Counted from the stretch's first letter, positions 17,644 to 27,204 are shown. The stretch is 64,000 nucleotides of DNA from Limnothrix sp. CACIAM 69d (GCA_001913845.2 MKGP02000053.1:124001-188000), one strand, 5' to 3'. Made by a program: numbers and translations. The notes: generated by a model not told the origin, from the sequence alone.

Positions 17644-17672
17644 GGGGTGGACAGTGAGCCACCCCTTTTTTT
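17644..17672 (+). terminator. Rho-independent terminator after the RTX gene
   Basis: Perfect 7-bp GC-rich stem ggggtgg (17644-17650) / ccacccc (17659-17665), directly followed by seven T residues. It is the best intrinsic terminator in the window, about 140 bp after the RTX stop. Confidence 0.9.
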
Positions 17673-17758
17673 GGTATTCCCAACTTTTCAAAGATCCCAT
17701 CAAAGGATGTCTGAAAAGCCAAAACTACTGCTTTGTGGGTTTCATCAACCGGCCCAGA

Positions 17759-17778
17759 CAAGGGGCTGAAGCTCCTTG
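17759..17778. repeat. Dispersed palindrome, copy 2 (caaggggctgaagctccttg)
   Basis: Same 20-base palindrome as at 54844-54863, differing at two compensating positions, so the pairing is kept. Confidence 0.7.
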
Positions 17779-17949
17779 CCCCCACAACTGTTGGCGCTTG
17801 ATTAGCCCCTCAGGCTATTTCTCAGGCACTCTCGTAATAGCCAAAAGAATGTTGAAAGATCAATATCTGCAAGACAGCTAAATCTGAAAGACAGCCAATC
17901 TAAAAAACAACGAAGACACAAAATAGCGAAGACAAGGGGAATGCAAACG

Positions 17950-18456
17950 ATGGATTTCAGTCAACTTTTGAATGGCAAAGGGCTGACGGAACTGGCGATC
18001 GAGGGGGCCAAGTGGACTTTGGCGGCCGATGGTCTGTTTTTGCTCTTGACCATTTTGGCGTTTGTGTTGGGCTGGGCCTGGCGATTTCGACTGGTGGGAG
18101 TCACCGCGTTCACGATCGTGGTGGCAGCGGGGCTGTTTGGTTTTGGCCTCAGCCTCCGGGAACGGCCGCGCATTGAGGGAGCTGCCGCCTACCACCTGGT
18201 TTATGACACAGGGGCAACCCTCGCTACGATCGCCGTTTCGCCAGATTTGCCCGCAGAGGTCTTGGTGGCTACCCTCAAGCAAGCGGCGATCGACCTCTAC
18301 TCCCCCGGACGAGTGGGGGGACAGCCCTCGTTGACCATCCGTGCGCGATCGATCACTCATCCTGAGGACGGGATCTCGAAACTCCAGTACCTGGGGCAAA
18401 TTGAGCGATCGCTCACCGTTCGCATCGATGAAAACCCCAAAATCTCCCTATTCTAG
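17950..18456 (+). CDS. ycf51: Ycf51 family membrane protein (DUF2518)
   Basis: Homologue of the plastid-encoded Ycf51 protein, of unknown function. Residues 20-65 form two transmembrane segments around the family phrase WAWRFRLVGVT. A soluble domain follows, carrying YHLVYDTGA, TLKQAAIDLYSPGR and, near the end, LQYLGQIERSLTVR, all typical of Ycf51. I place the start at ATG 17950, nine bases after aagggga; an ATG three codons upstream sits directly against that Shine-Dalgarno. About 168 residues. It converges with the PP2C gene. Confidence 0.88.
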   Translation: MDFSQLLNGKGLTELAIEGAKWTLAADGLFLLLTILAFVLGWAWRFRLVGVTAFTIVVAAGLFGFGLSLRERPRIEGAAAYHLVYDTGATLATIAVSPDLPAEVLVATLKQAAIDLYSPGRVGGQPSLTIRARSITHPEDGISKLQYLGQIERSLTVRIDENPKISLF

Positions 18457-18578
18457 GAGTCTAGCTTTTAGGAACTCAGCTCGCTCCCCGTTCGATCGAC
18501 CATGGCTTCCTGGCTGCTGGTTAAACCATTTAGGAAGCCTGGCCGACTGCTCAGTTCTACGTCAATCAGCGCCCAGCT

Positions 18579-20516
18579 CTACATCAACATGCTGTCCATA
18601 TTGGGCTGCACCTTCGCTCGAATTAGCAGAGCCGTGATGTTGTCATGGCCATTGTGCTGATTTGCCAGCTCCACCAGTTGTGAAACCCCTTGGTCAAGAT
18701 TGGCGCGCGAGCTAATCAGTGGGGCTAAGTGGGTTTGCCAGTGGGCTTCAACCAAGTCGTTGTCGCTCAATCCATCGGAACAGAGCAACAACAGAGCATC
18801 TTCGTCCAAATCTAAAAACTGGATTTCTGGATCCACTCCGGTGTTATCGCGGGGCCCCAGGGCCTGGGTGAGTTGATAGGCATCGGGGCGGCTGTAGGCG
18901 GCATCGGGATCAATGCCGCGCTGAATTTCCCGCTGTCCGACTTCGTGGTCGGTGGTGATTTGCTCAAGACCCCGACGGCGGGTGAGCCGATAGAGCCGGC
19001 TGTCTCCCACGTGGGCCACGGCCACCTTGGAATTGTGGACAAGCACTAAAACCAGGGTGGTTCCCATCCGCCCACTGCCCGATCGCTGTTCGCTTTGGTT
19101 TTCGTCGTAAATTGCCTGGTTGGCGATGAAGATGCCCTCTCGAATGGCCTCGATCGGGGGCATTTCATTTTGCCAATGGGTTTGGAAATAGTCCTGAAGG
19201 GTTTTGACCGCCAAGTGGCTGGCCACTTCTCCGCTGGCATGGCCTCCCATCCCGTCACAGAGGATGTAGAGATTGTGGGCCCGAACCGTCCTGCCGTTGG
19301 GGGTTTCCAAGCGCTGGAAGTTGGTGTAAATGCCGAAATAGTCCTCATTGTGATCGCGCTGGCGACCAATATCGGTGCGCCCCGCTTCATCCAGACTCGA
19401 CAACTTCATGGGCAGGACGATTGTGGGTGTATCGTCCTCATCGTCATCCCGCAGGCTACTGAGGGGAAGATTAGCGAGTGGATTGCCACCGTTAGGAACA
19501 ACCGAGCTAGCAGGCATGGCCACGCTTTCGCTCAGGCTGGTGGCGGCGATCGCCGCTACGGGGGATTTTTGCTCCAAGTTGTCGGCAATGAGCCGCAGGT
19601 GCTGGCGCACCACGTCGGGGCTAGTGAATTGCCCCCGAGCAATCAGTTGCGCCAGGTTAATCAGGGAGTCGGCTCCTGGGTGTTCTGCCTGGGTCAGCAA
19701 CTGTAGCCAGGCTTCGCCCAAGTGCGTGAGGCTACTGGCGGCGGTGGGCTGCTCCGGATGCGCCGTGGGGTCATGCAGACGCTTGAGGCTCAGAACGCTG
19801 TCTTCGTCAACACACAGGTTGTCGAGCACGAGCAGACTGGCGGTGCATTGCACAGGAATTAGCTCTTCCCAAAGGTCAAGCATTTCGTAGAGATCGTGCA
19901 GGACTTGCAGGGTGGGTGTGTCGGGATCTCGCCACAGATCGCTCAGGGATTTCCAGTCCGATCGATCCTCAATCAACAGCACTTGCCAGCCTTCTCCTTG
20001 CCAGGTGTCGTAGACCTGCGGCAAGCGTTGGCCCAGTTGTGAATCGAGCAGCAGATAGGGTTGGGCAATGGAGGGAATCTGGGACTCGATCGAGAGTTCG
20101 TTGGGTGCGGGTTGAGAGCTGGGGGGCAAGGTGGGTTCCGCGTCGCCCTCGATCGGTTGGTGCAACCAGCGATCGAAAAATCGCAGTCGATAGGGCTGTT
20201 GATCCAGTACTTGGGTTTGATATTGAGCGCTGGCATCAATTGCCCGAATTGGGGTCAAGGGCTTGTAGCGCAGAAAAGGCTGGTCGGGATCATTGGTCTC
20301 GGGGGGATTTGGCCAAGCGGCATCCGGTTCCGGAGGCACCAAAAGAGCTTGCAGAACTGTCCCGATCACCTCGCCACAGTCACTACAGGTGAGCTGACCG
20401 ACGGGATTCTCAGTGCCGCATTCCTGACAGAGCAGTCGATCGAGCGAGGCACCACACTGCTGACAGTACTTGTTGTCATCAGGGTTTTCACATTGGCACT
20501 GGGGACAAATCTGCAT
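18579..20516 (-). CDS. PP2C-type Ser/Thr protein phosphatase with N-terminal zinc ribbons
   Basis: A 645-residue protein. The N-terminus has two short zinc ribbons (CPQC...YCQQCG and CQECG...CSDCG, residues 3-50). The middle (about 60-330) holds no sure domain; the stretch with LLVLDNLCVDEDSVLSLKRL resembles the C-lobe of a degenerate protein kinase. Residues about 378-640 are a complete PP2C domain with metal-binding RDHNED, DGMGGHASGE, HVGDSRLYR, CSDGLSD and HDNITALL. I infer dephosphorylation of phosphoproteins under control of the N-terminal region. The start is ATG 20516; an in-frame TTG eight codons upstream is less likely. It converges with ycf51. Confidence 0.92.
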   Translation of the reverse strand: MQICPQCQCENPDDNKYCQQCGASLDRLLCQECGTENPVGQLTCSDCGEVIGTVLQALLVPPEPDAAWPNPPETNDPDQPFLRYKPLTPIRAIDASAQYQTQVLDQQPYRLRFFDRWLHQPIEGDAEPTLPPSSQPAPNELSIESQIPSIAQPYLLLDSQLGQRLPQVYDTWQGEGWQVLLIEDRSDWKSLSDLWRDPDTPTLQVLHDLYEMLDLWEELIPVQCTASLLVLDNLCVDEDSVLSLKRLHDPTAHPEQPTAASSLTHLGEAWLQLLTQAEHPGADSLINLAQLIARGQFTSPDVVRQHLRLIADNLEQKSPVAAIAATSLSESVAMPASSVVPNGGNPLANLPLSSLRDDDEDDTPTIVLPMKLSSLDEAGRTDIGRQRDHNEDYFGIYTNFQRLETPNGRTVRAHNLYILCDGMGGHASGEVASHLAVKTLQDYFQTHWQNEMPPIEAIREGIFIANQAIYDENQSEQRSGSGRMGTTLVLVLVHNSKVAVAHVGDSRLYRLTRRRGLEQITTDHEVGQREIQRGIDPDAAYSRPDAYQLTQALGPRDNTGVDPEIQFLDLDEDALLLLCSDGLSDNDLVEAHWQTHLAPLISSRANLDQGVSQLVELANQHNGHDNITALLIRAKVQPNMDSMLM

Positions 20517-21059
20517 AGCAGCCACTGTCAGAGGTCTCAAGAGTGATCAGGGTTGGTTGATCAATGGGTGATCAAGCTTGGGTGATTAAATCGAGTAATC
20601 AAATCACGAGGACTATTAAACGGAGCATCTAAACGAAACGCCTAAACAAAATGCCTAAACAGAACATCGCGAATAGCCGTTGGCACGCCACCCTGATCGG
20701 AAATACTGGATCGAGTCAAGCCAAATGGGCCAGGTCAAAAGTGGCCGCCCCCGGCAAGATGTTTGACGATCTTTTCTGGATTCTAGCCGACTGCTCCCGG
20801 TCTCAATCGTAACGCTTCAGAGATTACGGATCGTGATAGATACCTCACTCTCGCGGATTGGCTTCGTTACGGCTTAATTAACGATTTTGGGGGGCGAGCC
20901 TTGATCATGGAAATCCCAGCCAATTTGGGGCAGCTCCGGTCTCCTACGCGCGATCGCGATCAAATGGCATCTGCACCCAGCGCCGGAACCCAGTGCCGGA
21001 ACCCAGTGCCCAGAACCATCACCGGAAACCAGTTTTGGAGTTCACCGCGTTCCGCATCC

Positions 21060-21094
21060 AGCGCCACTGAACTAGTCTCCATCTCAGTGGCGCT
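21060..21094. repeat. Perfect 11-bp stem hairpin
   Basis: agcgccactga (21060-21070) pairs with tcagtggcgct (21084-21094) around a 13-base loop. There is no T-run on either side, so it is not a standard terminator. It could be part of a small RNA or a protein-binding site. Confidence 0.6.
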
Positions 21095-21239
21095 AAGGGG
21101 GGGGCTAACTAGCCGCTGCTGACGCAAATTCCGTCTGTTTTAGCTTTTCTAGCGAAAAGTTGCCTGATCCGGCGAAGCATTTGCAAATTTTTCAAGATTT
21201 CAGGCCCAATCCCCCATCATGGCCCCCAAAATCTACAAC

Positions 21240-21268
21240 GCCCAACCTCCTGAACTCAGGTGTTGGGC
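21240..21268 (-). terminator. Probable terminator of the VKOR-Trx gene
   Basis: Two-step stem gcccaac/gttgggc plus cctga/tcagg with a two-base loop, 16 bp downstream of the VKOR stop on the minus strand. The trailing sequence is only modestly T-rich, so this is a likely rather than certain intrinsic terminator. Confidence 0.5.
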
Positions 21269-21283
21269 TGAAGGGCATTGGGG

Positions 21284-22258
21284 TCAAGGACTAGGGGCGG
21301 GTTCTGGGATCGGGGCGGCGCGGTTCGGCAGTTCCTGAAGGCTTCCTTGGCGGAAGGTGCGATCGCCCTGATAGCCGGACAAATCCGCCAGGCGATCAAG
21401 CGGCGTTACTCCCTCGTAGAGCTTGCCGCCAATTTTCCAGGTGGGGAAACTGCGAATACCCGCCGCCCGGCAAAGATCCGGTTTGGCGTTTTTGCCGTTG
21501 GGATCACACTCCACGTAGGGCAACTTCGCGGCTGCCTCCTTGCCAAACAGTTCTTTCTGCTCGTGGCAGTGGGGACACCAATAGGCTCCAAATTCCTGCG
21601 CTCCTGCTTTGGTGAGGTGCTCGGCTAAGGCGATTTCGGCTGGGCCGGAGGTGGTCTTGATGGTGAACATTTCCGAGCCGTTGGAGCTGGATCCGCTGGG
21701 AGTGGCATAGACCCCCAAGGTTCCCACCAGCGTGATGATGGCCAGCCCGATCGCCGTGAAAATCGGTTTCCCTAAGTCATCCCAACGGCGACTGCTGAGG
21801 GCCAGGCCAAACAGCGACAGGGAAAAGAACGCCGACCCCAAACAATAGAGACAAGTCTCGCGAATTTCCGAGACCATCACATACATCAAATAGCCGCTGA
21901 ACGTGGCCATCGCTGCGCCGCCCGCCACCAACAGCAAGCCGCTCCATTCTTCAATCTGCACTTGCAGATCCTTACGGGCCTGTTGGGTTACCAGGGGAGC
22001 CAGCGCCAGCAACAACATCGCGCCATAGCCCAACATCCCAATCAGCGGCAGCGGTATCCCCAACACCTCGGCATAGGGACTGTTCAGGACGCGATCGCAC
22101 CCTTCTGTGGGGCAAGCCGCCTTTGCGCCCGTTAACTTCACCACGGTTAGATAGCTGGTGAGCACCAAACCGGTTCCGGCGATGCCCGCAATTACGGTGC
22201 GACCGTGGCGATGGAGCCAAGGCAGTTGGCGGCGGCGTTTTGTGCTAGAAGCAGTCAT
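21284..22258 (-). CDS. VKOR-thioredoxin fusion (disulfide bond formation)
   Basis: Membrane oxidoreductase that forms disulfides in exported proteins and passes electrons to quinone; the plant chloroplast homologue is LTO1. From ATG 22258 (324 residues) there are several transmembrane segments, the loop cysteine pair CPTEGC (49 and 54), the VKOR active-site CLYC (136-139), and after a Ser-rich linker (about 188-194) a lumenal/periplasmic thioredoxin-like domain with WCPHC (228-231). All four redox pairs expected, including a C-terminal DLC, are present. An upstream in-frame GTG at 22306 would add 16 residues. The partner substrates are unknown. Confidence 0.93.
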   Translation of the reverse strand: MTASSTKRRRQLPWLHRHGRTVIAGIAGTGLVLTSYLTVVKLTGAKAACPTEGCDRVLNSPYAEVLGIPLPLIGMLGYGAMLLLALAPLVTQQARKDLQVQIEEWSGLLLVAGGAAMATFSGYLMYVMVSEIRETCLYCLGSAFFSLSLFGLALSSRRWDDLGKPIFTAIGLAIITLVGTLGVYATPSGSSSNGSEMFTIKTTSGPAEIALAEHLTKAGAQEFGAYWCPHCHEQKELFGKEAAAKLPYVECDPNGKNAKPDLCRAAGIRSFPTWKIGGKLYEGVTPLDRLADLSGYQGDRTFRQGSLQELPNRAAPIPEPAPSP

Positions 22259-22524
22259 GGCAAGGCACAGAGAACCATCTCGATCGGGATACGGCAAAGC
22301 CGTCACTACAGACTTCAGGGTAGCGAACGACCTTACCGCTGTCTAGGAAGGTCAACGAATCATTGCTTGATGGTGCGAAAATGGCTGGTCAGATGCGCCA
22401 GAGAAAGCTATCAAAACGCAGAAAAAGAGACAAAAGACAAAGAGACAAAAAAGATGGCCAATGCTCAGCACTGGCCACCAAATCAGCTCGAAATGACAGT
22501 CAAATCGGGGCTAATTCCCGAGTT

Positions 22525-23595
22525 CTAGCGAGCCACCGACCAATTTTGGTCAACCCGGATGGGCGGCATCAGGAACAGGGCAATGAGCTGCCAGGCCGTG
22601 TTCAAAATCAACGGCAACTTTTGCAGGGTCTTCACAAAGCCCGGTTCGTTCGAGGCAGCGATTTCACCCAACTTGATGTTGTTGGCAGCACAGCGATCGA
22701 GCCGCTCATAGAACTCAGGGTTCTCCACATCCAGGACGATCGGGAACACCCGACCCGCCGTTTCGTTGGTCTTCTTAATCACTTCGATGTCATAGTCGCG
22801 AGCGTTCAACCCGATCGCCGCGTAGAACCCGCTCCGTTGCAGATCGTTCAAGAACATCGTCGCAAACACCGACAGCAGGAAGAACCGGCACCAGAGACGG
22901 GCTTTCCAGTCGTTCAGGAATTGGGGATTGGCCCGCAGCACTGCATCGAAAAAGTCGCCGTGGCGGTTCTCGTCTTGGCACCAGTTTTCAAAGAAGCGGA
23001 AGATCGGATAAATCCGGTCTTCGGGATTCTTTTCCAGGTGGCGATAGATCGTGATGTAGCGCCAGTAGCCGATCTTTTCCGACAGGTAGGTCGCGTAGAA
23101 GATGAACTTCGGTGCGAAGTAGGTGTAGCTCTTGCTTTGGGTCAGGAAGCCCAAATCCAGCGACAGGTTGAAGTCCGTCATCGCCTTGTTCAGGAAGCCC
23201 GCATGGCGTGCTTCATCCCGCGACATCAGCTCAAACCCTTCGGCCAGCACCGGGTTTTTGCCCTTCAGCTTCCGCGACAGTTCCTTGTAAAGCAGGAAGC
23301 CCGAAAATTCAGCGGTGCAGGAGCGCTCCAGAAACTCAATGAACAGCTCACGGGTTTTGCCGTCAATGTGATCCCAGCTTTGGTTGAACTCTTCATCGCG
23401 CACGAAGTGGTGGCGGTTATAGTCCACCCGAAATTCTTCGATGATCGCTTGGAGTTCCTCTTCGTTGGCGGAGATATCCATCGCCGCCATTTCTTCGAAG
23501 TTGGTGGTGTAAAAGCGTGGCGTGAGGATCGTGTCCTTGGCGGGAACTTTGACTCCCGGCTGGACGGCTTGCGGTTTTTGGGGAGTGCTAACCAT
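22525..23595 (-). CDS. acsF: Mg-protoporphyrin IX monomethyl ester oxidative cyclase
   Basis: Aerobic cyclase making the isocyclic fifth ring of chlorophyll (Mg-protoporphyrin IX monomethyl ester to divinyl protochlorophyllide). The 356-residue protein carries the diiron carboxylate ligands in two Glu/His motifs, RDEARHAGF (about 133) and QDENRHGDF (about 216), with further Glu in CTAEFSG (about 95). The family N-terminus [14 protein letters not shown] is present. Length and motifs match cyanobacterial AcsF/ChlA proteins. If a second copy for low oxygen exists, it is not in this window. Transcribed alone, with a 364-bp upstream spacer. Confidence 0.97.
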   Translation of the reverse strand: MVSTPQKPQAVQPGVKVPAKDTILTPRFYTTNFEEMAAMDISANEEELQAIIEEFRVDYNRHHFVRDEEFNQSWDHIDGKTRELFIEFLERSCTAEFSGFLLYKELSRKLKGKNPVLAEGFELMSRDEARHAGFLNKAMTDFNLSLDLGFLTQSKSYTYFAPKFIFYATYLSEKIGYWRYITIYRHLEKNPEDRIYPIFRFFENWCQDENRHGDFFDAVLRANPQFLNDWKARLWCRFFLLSVFATMFLNDLQRSGFYAAIGLNARDYDIEVIKKTNETAGRVFPIVLDVENPEFYERLDRCAANNIKLGEIAASNEPGFVKTLQKLPLILNTAWQLIALFLMPPIRVDQNWSVAR

Positions 23596-23959
23596 GAATT
23601 GCTTAGTGCGATCGAGGTACGGGTTGGGCGGATGACTGAGCCAGACAGGATCTGCAGCGATCTGACTGGAGCAATCGGAACGGATCTATCAGCGTGCTAG
23701 GGAAGGGTCGTCAACGGGATGATCAGCAGCGATTTTTTCCTGACAACTGCACAGCGGTTGTGCGGGATCAAAGGCTGCGTTGGGATTTTAAAAACGGCTT
23801 GCCAAAGATCGCTAAAGATCAAAGCCTTAAAAAAACTGTTGTTTAGTCTATCAATCTCCTTTGGGGGGATGGGGGATGGGATATGAAGAGTTACAACAAC
23901 AGGTAACAATCTGCAACAAATCTCAACTTCGTAATGCCCTTAATGCCCTGCTGATCCCC
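23596..23959. other. Intergenic region between acsF and hisD
   Basis: A 364-bp spacer between two minus-strand genes, expected to contain the acsF promoter. A G-rich run (ggggggatgggggatggg, about 23862-23880) is conspicuous. I could not settle on a promoter or a terminator. Confidence 0.4.
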
Positions 23960-25270
23960 CTAGCGTTCGGGGCTGGGGCGATCGGTGCGCACCTTCACGG
24001 AATAGCCATGGGACGGTAGACCCTCCGCTTCCGCCAAGGCCTGCACCGCCGAAGACACGGACGACAGGGCCCCGGCGGAATAGGAAATGATGCTGGAATG
24101 CTTCATGAAGGTTTCCGTGCTCAGGGGGGAGGCATAGCGGGCTGCGCCGGAGGTGGGCAGGGTGTGGTTGGGGCCCGCGAGGTAGTCGCCCACTGCTTCC
24201 GGTGTGGAGTGGCCCAGGAAGATGGCTCCGGCATGTTTAATCCGCTCCAGGAGATCCCAGGGTTCCGCCACTTCTAGTTCCAGGTGTTCCGGTGCAAATT
24301 CGTTGGACAATTCCGCCGCCAGCTCCAGCGTTTCCACCACAACGACCAGGCCGAAATGGGCGATCGCCTTTTCCGTATCAATTCGCCGAGGGTGATCCGC
24401 CAGTTGATCCTTGACCTCGTTCACCACCTTTCCGGCGAGGTCGCCATCGGTGGTGATCAAGATTGCAGCGGCCATGGGGTCATGCTCAGCCTGGGCGAGC
24501 AGGTCGGCGGCCAGGTGGGTGGGATCAGCGGTGCGATCGGCAATCACGAGCACCTCCGAGGGGCCCGCGAGGGAGTCAATGCCCACCGTGCCGTAGACTT
24601 GCCCTTTGGCCAGCATCACGTAAACATTTCCGGGGCCGGTGATCACGTCCACTTTCGGAATCGTTTCCGTACCGTAGGCGAGGGCAGCGATCGCCTGGGC
24701 CCCACCCACGCGGTAAATTTCCGTCACGCCCGCTTCTTGGGCCGCCACCAGTACGGCCGGATTCAAAGTACCCCCGGGCCCCGGCGGGGTCACCATCACA
24801 ATGCGCTCCACCCCGGCCACCTTGGCCGGAATCGCATTCATCAGCACGGTGCTGGGATAGGCAGCCCGACCACCGGGAACGTAGAGACCGGCGCGATCGA
24901 CCGGCGTGTAGCGCTTGCCCAAGACCACATCTCGATCGCCAAATTGCACCCAGCTTTTGGGAACCCGCAGCCGGTGAAACTCCTCAATTTGTCGGCTCGC
25001 CAGTTGGATCGCCGACAGGAGTTCCTTGGAAACCTGTTGGTAGGCCGCATCCAGTTCCGACCCCGTGACGCGAAGTTGCTCGGCAGTTAAAATCTGCTTG
25101 TCAAACTCTTCCGTGTAGGCTAGCAAGGCCCGATCGCCCTGGCGCTTCACGGTTTGGAGGATCTGACGCACGGTGGCTTCCTTATGCGTCACCTGCTCAT
25201 CGTGGGTGCGATCGCAAATCCGCCGTAGCTCCGACCGGGCCTCGGCCAATTCGGTAATAATTCGCAACAT
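23960..25270 (-). CDS. hisD: Histidinol dehydrogenase
   Basis: Catalyses the last two steps of histidine synthesis, L-histidinol to L-histidine, with NAD+ and zinc. The 436-residue protein shows VPGGRAAYPSTVLM (about 130), VGGAQAIAALAYGT (about 190), the signature block IDSLAGPSEVLVIAD (about 235-249), the zinc-site region LAQAEHDPMA (about 262), and ANHTLPTSGAAR-type text (here GPNHTLPTSG, about 375). Complete and without oddities. A minus-strand promoter lies 80 bp upstream. No other his gene is adjacent. Confidence 0.97.
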   Translation of the reverse strand: MLRIITELAEARSELRRICDRTHDEQVTHKEATVRQILQTVKRQGDRALLAYTEEFDKQILTAEQLRVTGSELDAAYQQVSKELLSAIQLASRQIEEFHRLRVPKSWVQFGDRDVVLGKRYTPVDRAGLYVPGGRAAYPSTVLMNAIPAKVAGVERIVMVTPPGPGGTLNPAVLVAAQEAGVTEIYRVGGAQAIAALAYGTETIPKVDVITGPGNVYVMLAKGQVYGTVGIDSLAGPSEVLVIADRTADPTHLAADLLAQAEHDPMAAAILITTDGDLAGKVVNEVKDQLADHPRRIDTEKAIAHFGLVVVVETLELAAELSNEFAPEHLELEVAEPWDLLERIKHAGAIFLGHSTPEAVGDYLAGPNHTLPTSGAARYASPLSTETFMKHSSIISYSAGALSSVSSAVQALAEAEGLPSHGYSVKVRTDRPSPER

Positions 25271-25348
25271 GGAGTCTTCGCGTCCTGGTCGTCCAATTCG
25301 GCGACCTCGTAGCGCCCCGTGGCTACCGACGAGATCGGCGTAGTCATC

Positions 25349-25376
25349 ATTATAGAAACACTCGGCAGCCTGAAAA
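25349..25376 (-). promoter_or_regulatory. Sigma-70-like promoter of hisD
   Basis: On the minus strand TTTTCA (25371-25376), a 16-base spacer and a perfect TATAAT (25349-25354). This would place the transcript start about 70 bases before the hisD ATG. Confidence 0.6.
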
Positions 25377-25690
25377 CCTTGTCTCCTGAGAGCAAGGGTT
25401 AAAAAGTGATCACGCCAGAGTCCCGATCACCGGGCTAGTGCGGTGAGTATTAAAACATTTTTTAACAAAATTCCGGAGTTCTTTGCACGAGTTCCGGCAG
25501 TGGGTGTTATTATGGATCGCCGGGCAGTTCCAACACCGTCCAATCTCTCCTTGTTCAGCCTTGCCAAAGGGTGACTGCCAGAGCCGAAATTTTTTTCTTG
25601 CTCACCAGCGTCACGACTCACCGGGCCCAAGGAACCGTGCCGATGCTTCTTGACCGCTCATTGTAGCGGTGTCAGCCTGCGGAGCGACCC

Positions 25691-25779
25691 TGAGACTTTT
25701 CCTGGTCTCATCCTAGAACGAAGGTGCGGAAGACTCGACCACGAGAAACAAGCAAGAACCCAAATCCTCTGGTTTGGGT
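25691..25779 (+). promoter_or_regulatory. Structured rpsT leader (two hairpins)
   Basis: tgagac/gtctca (25691-25696 with 25705-25710) and acccaaa/tttgggt (25758-25764 with 25773-25779) form two small perfect stems 65-150 bases before the rpsT start. Neither is followed by a T-run. A role in autoregulation by S20 is possible but unproven. Confidence 0.4.
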
Positions 25780-25843
25780 GTCCCCTTGCCCCGGCATGGG
25801 AATCTAGTGTCAACGTTGCAATCGAAATCCTAAGAGATCGACC

Positions 25844-26134
25844 GTGGCTAATATTAAGTCTGCAATCAAGCGCGTTCAGATCGCAGAGCGTAATCGACTG
25901 CGTAATAAAGCTTATAAGTCGGCGGTGCGAACCCTGACCAAGAAATATCTGTCGTCGGTGGATGCTTACGCGGCCAACCCTTCGCCGGAAGCCCTGGAAG
26001 CCGTCCAAGCAAATCTGTCCAACGCTGCCAGCAAAATTGACAAGGCCGTGAAGCGGGGTGTTTATCACCGCAACAACGCCGCGCGCAAAAAGTCGAAGTT
26101 GGCCAGCTACCTGAAGAAGGCTGTCGCTGCTTAA
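25844..26134 (+). CDS. rpsT: Ribosomal protein S20
   Basis: Small-subunit protein binding the 5' domain of 16S rRNA. The 96-residue, Lys/Ala-rich helical protein has the family start [18 protein letters not shown] and the C-terminal [14 protein letters not shown]. It begins with GTG at 25844. It heads the cluster rpsT-tatD-rpoB-rpoC1-rpoC2, all on the plus strand, a familiar arrangement in cyanobacteria. Confidence 0.97.
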   Translation: MANIKSAIKRVQIAERNRLRNKAYKSAVRTLTKKYLSSVDAYAANPSPEALEAVQANLSNAASKIDKAVKRGVYHRNNAARKKSKLASYLKKAVAA

Positions 26135-26253
26135 GGGTTGGTTGGGCGATGGGGCCTCGCCACCCTTGGTGCGTTGTCCATCGCTGACTGAGACTGCTGG
26201 GCTGAGATCCCAAGCATTAACCCTTAGCCGTAGTCGAGGTGGGTAAACGCGCC

Positions 26254-27063
26254 GTGAAAGCGATTGACACGCACGTTCACGTTAATTTTCCCAACTTTAG
26301 TGATGATTTCAGCGCCGTTCGCCAGCGTTGGTTGGCGGCCGGCGTTGACGCGTTGGTTCACGCTTGTGTGCATCCGGGCGAGTTTGGGGCGATTCAGGCG
26401 ATCGCTCGGGCTTGCCCTGAGGTGTTTTTCGCCGTTGGGCTACACCCACTGGAGGCGGAACATCAGTGGCAAGAGGCATTGGGTGAGCAAATTCGCACCT
26501 TGGCTCAATCGGATTCAAAGGTGGTGGCCATTGGTGAAACTGGTCTCGACTTCTATAAATCAACGGCCCATCAAGTGCAGTTGGCGGCCTTTGGGGCCCA
26601 GCTTGATTTGGCCAACGATTTAGGTCTGCCGGTGATTATCCATTGCCGCGACGCTGCTGAGGAAATGCTTGCGTTTCTGCGCGATCGCCCGGGGTGTCCG
26701 GCGGGAGTGCTGCACTGCTGGGGAGGTATCCCTCAGCAGGCATTGCAGTTTGTGGAGCTTGGATTTCACATCAGCTTCAGCGGCACGGTCACCTTCAAGA
26801 ATGCCCCAGACATTCAGGAATCCGCCAAGGTGGTACCGCTCGATCGCCTGTTGGTGGAAACGGATTGCCCATTTTTAGCTCCCGTTCCCCATCGCGGTCG
26901 TCGCAATGAACCGGCCTACGTGGTTTCGGTGCTCAACCAGGTGGCCGCCCTGCGGAACCTTGACCCGATCGCCCTGGGTGAGCAGACCAGCGCCAATGCT
27001 CGCCAGTTGTTCCGACTGCCCCAGTCGAGCGAACCCACCGTTCCCGCCCTGGCCCTCGCCTAG
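26254..27063 (+). CDS. tatD: TatD-family metal-dependent DNase
   Basis: Amidohydrolase-fold hydrolase; family members have 3'-5' exonuclease activity on DNA/RNA ends. Metal-binding motifs: DTHVHVNF at the start, GETGLDFY (about 92), IIHCRDA (about 130), VLHCWGG (about 155) and ETDCPFLAP (about 206). The length of about 270 residues is normal. I prefer the GTG at 26254 because gaggtgg lies at suitable spacing; a GTG five codons upstream (26239) overlaps that site. It sits between rpsT and rpoB and is probably co-transcribed with them. Confidence 0.93.
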   Translation: MKAIDTHVHVNFPNFSDDFSAVRQRWLAAGVDALVHACVHPGEFGAIQAIARACPEVFFAVGLHPLEAEHQWQEALGEQIRTLAQSDSKVVAIGETGLDFYKSTAHQVQLAAFGAQLDLANDLGLPVIIHCRDAAEEMLAFLRDRPGCPAGVLHCWGGIPQQALQFVELGFHISFSGTVTFKNAPDIQESAKVVPLDRLLVETDCPFLAPVPHRGRRNEPAYVVSVLNQVAALRNLDPIALGEQTSANARQLFRLPQSSEPTVPALALA

Positions 27064-27204
27064 GGCCCCGCAGCCGGGCCGGGCGATCGCCCCTGCGATT
27101 CGCCCCTTAGTCAGGCCCGGTCACCGTTGTTTTGCTGCTGTTTTGCTGCCCGCGTTCCATCTGCCAACGGGTTTGCACTTGGCATCACCGCCCCCAGGAG
27201 ACGC

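Larger units (their letters stand above)
17503..17949. other. Intergenic region between RTX gene and ycf51
   Basis: Holds the terminator at 17644-17672 and palindrome copy 2 at 17759-17778. The remainder (17780-17940) is AT-rich leader for the ycf51 homologue. No gene seen. Confidence 0.5.
20517..21283. other. Intergenic region with three hairpins
   Basis: This 767-bp spacer lies downstream of the VKOR gene and upstream of the PP2C gene, both on the minus strand. It contains the 11-bp perfect hairpin 21060-21094, a small hairpin cttttc/gaaaag at 21144-21159, and the larger hairpin 21240-21268. Around 20970-21010 gccggaacccagt is directly repeated. A 73-codon plus-strand frame at 20901 has no coding character. 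Confidence 0.5.
25271..25843. other. Divergent hisD/rpsT control region
   Basis: Contains the hisD promoter (25349-25376) and the rpsT leader with two hairpins (25691-25710 and 25758-25779). The central part (25420-25600) is AT-rich followed by GC-rich text without a credible frame. Confidence 0.5.

Noticed and set aside
20901..21122. 73-codon plus-strand frame near the hairpins
   Set aside because: Contains direct repeats that look intergenic and runs through a hairpin; no Shine-Dalgarno.
22363..23700. 445-codon plus-strand frame opposite acsF
   Set aside because: acsF on the minus strand has full motifs and family length; the plus frame is its mirror.
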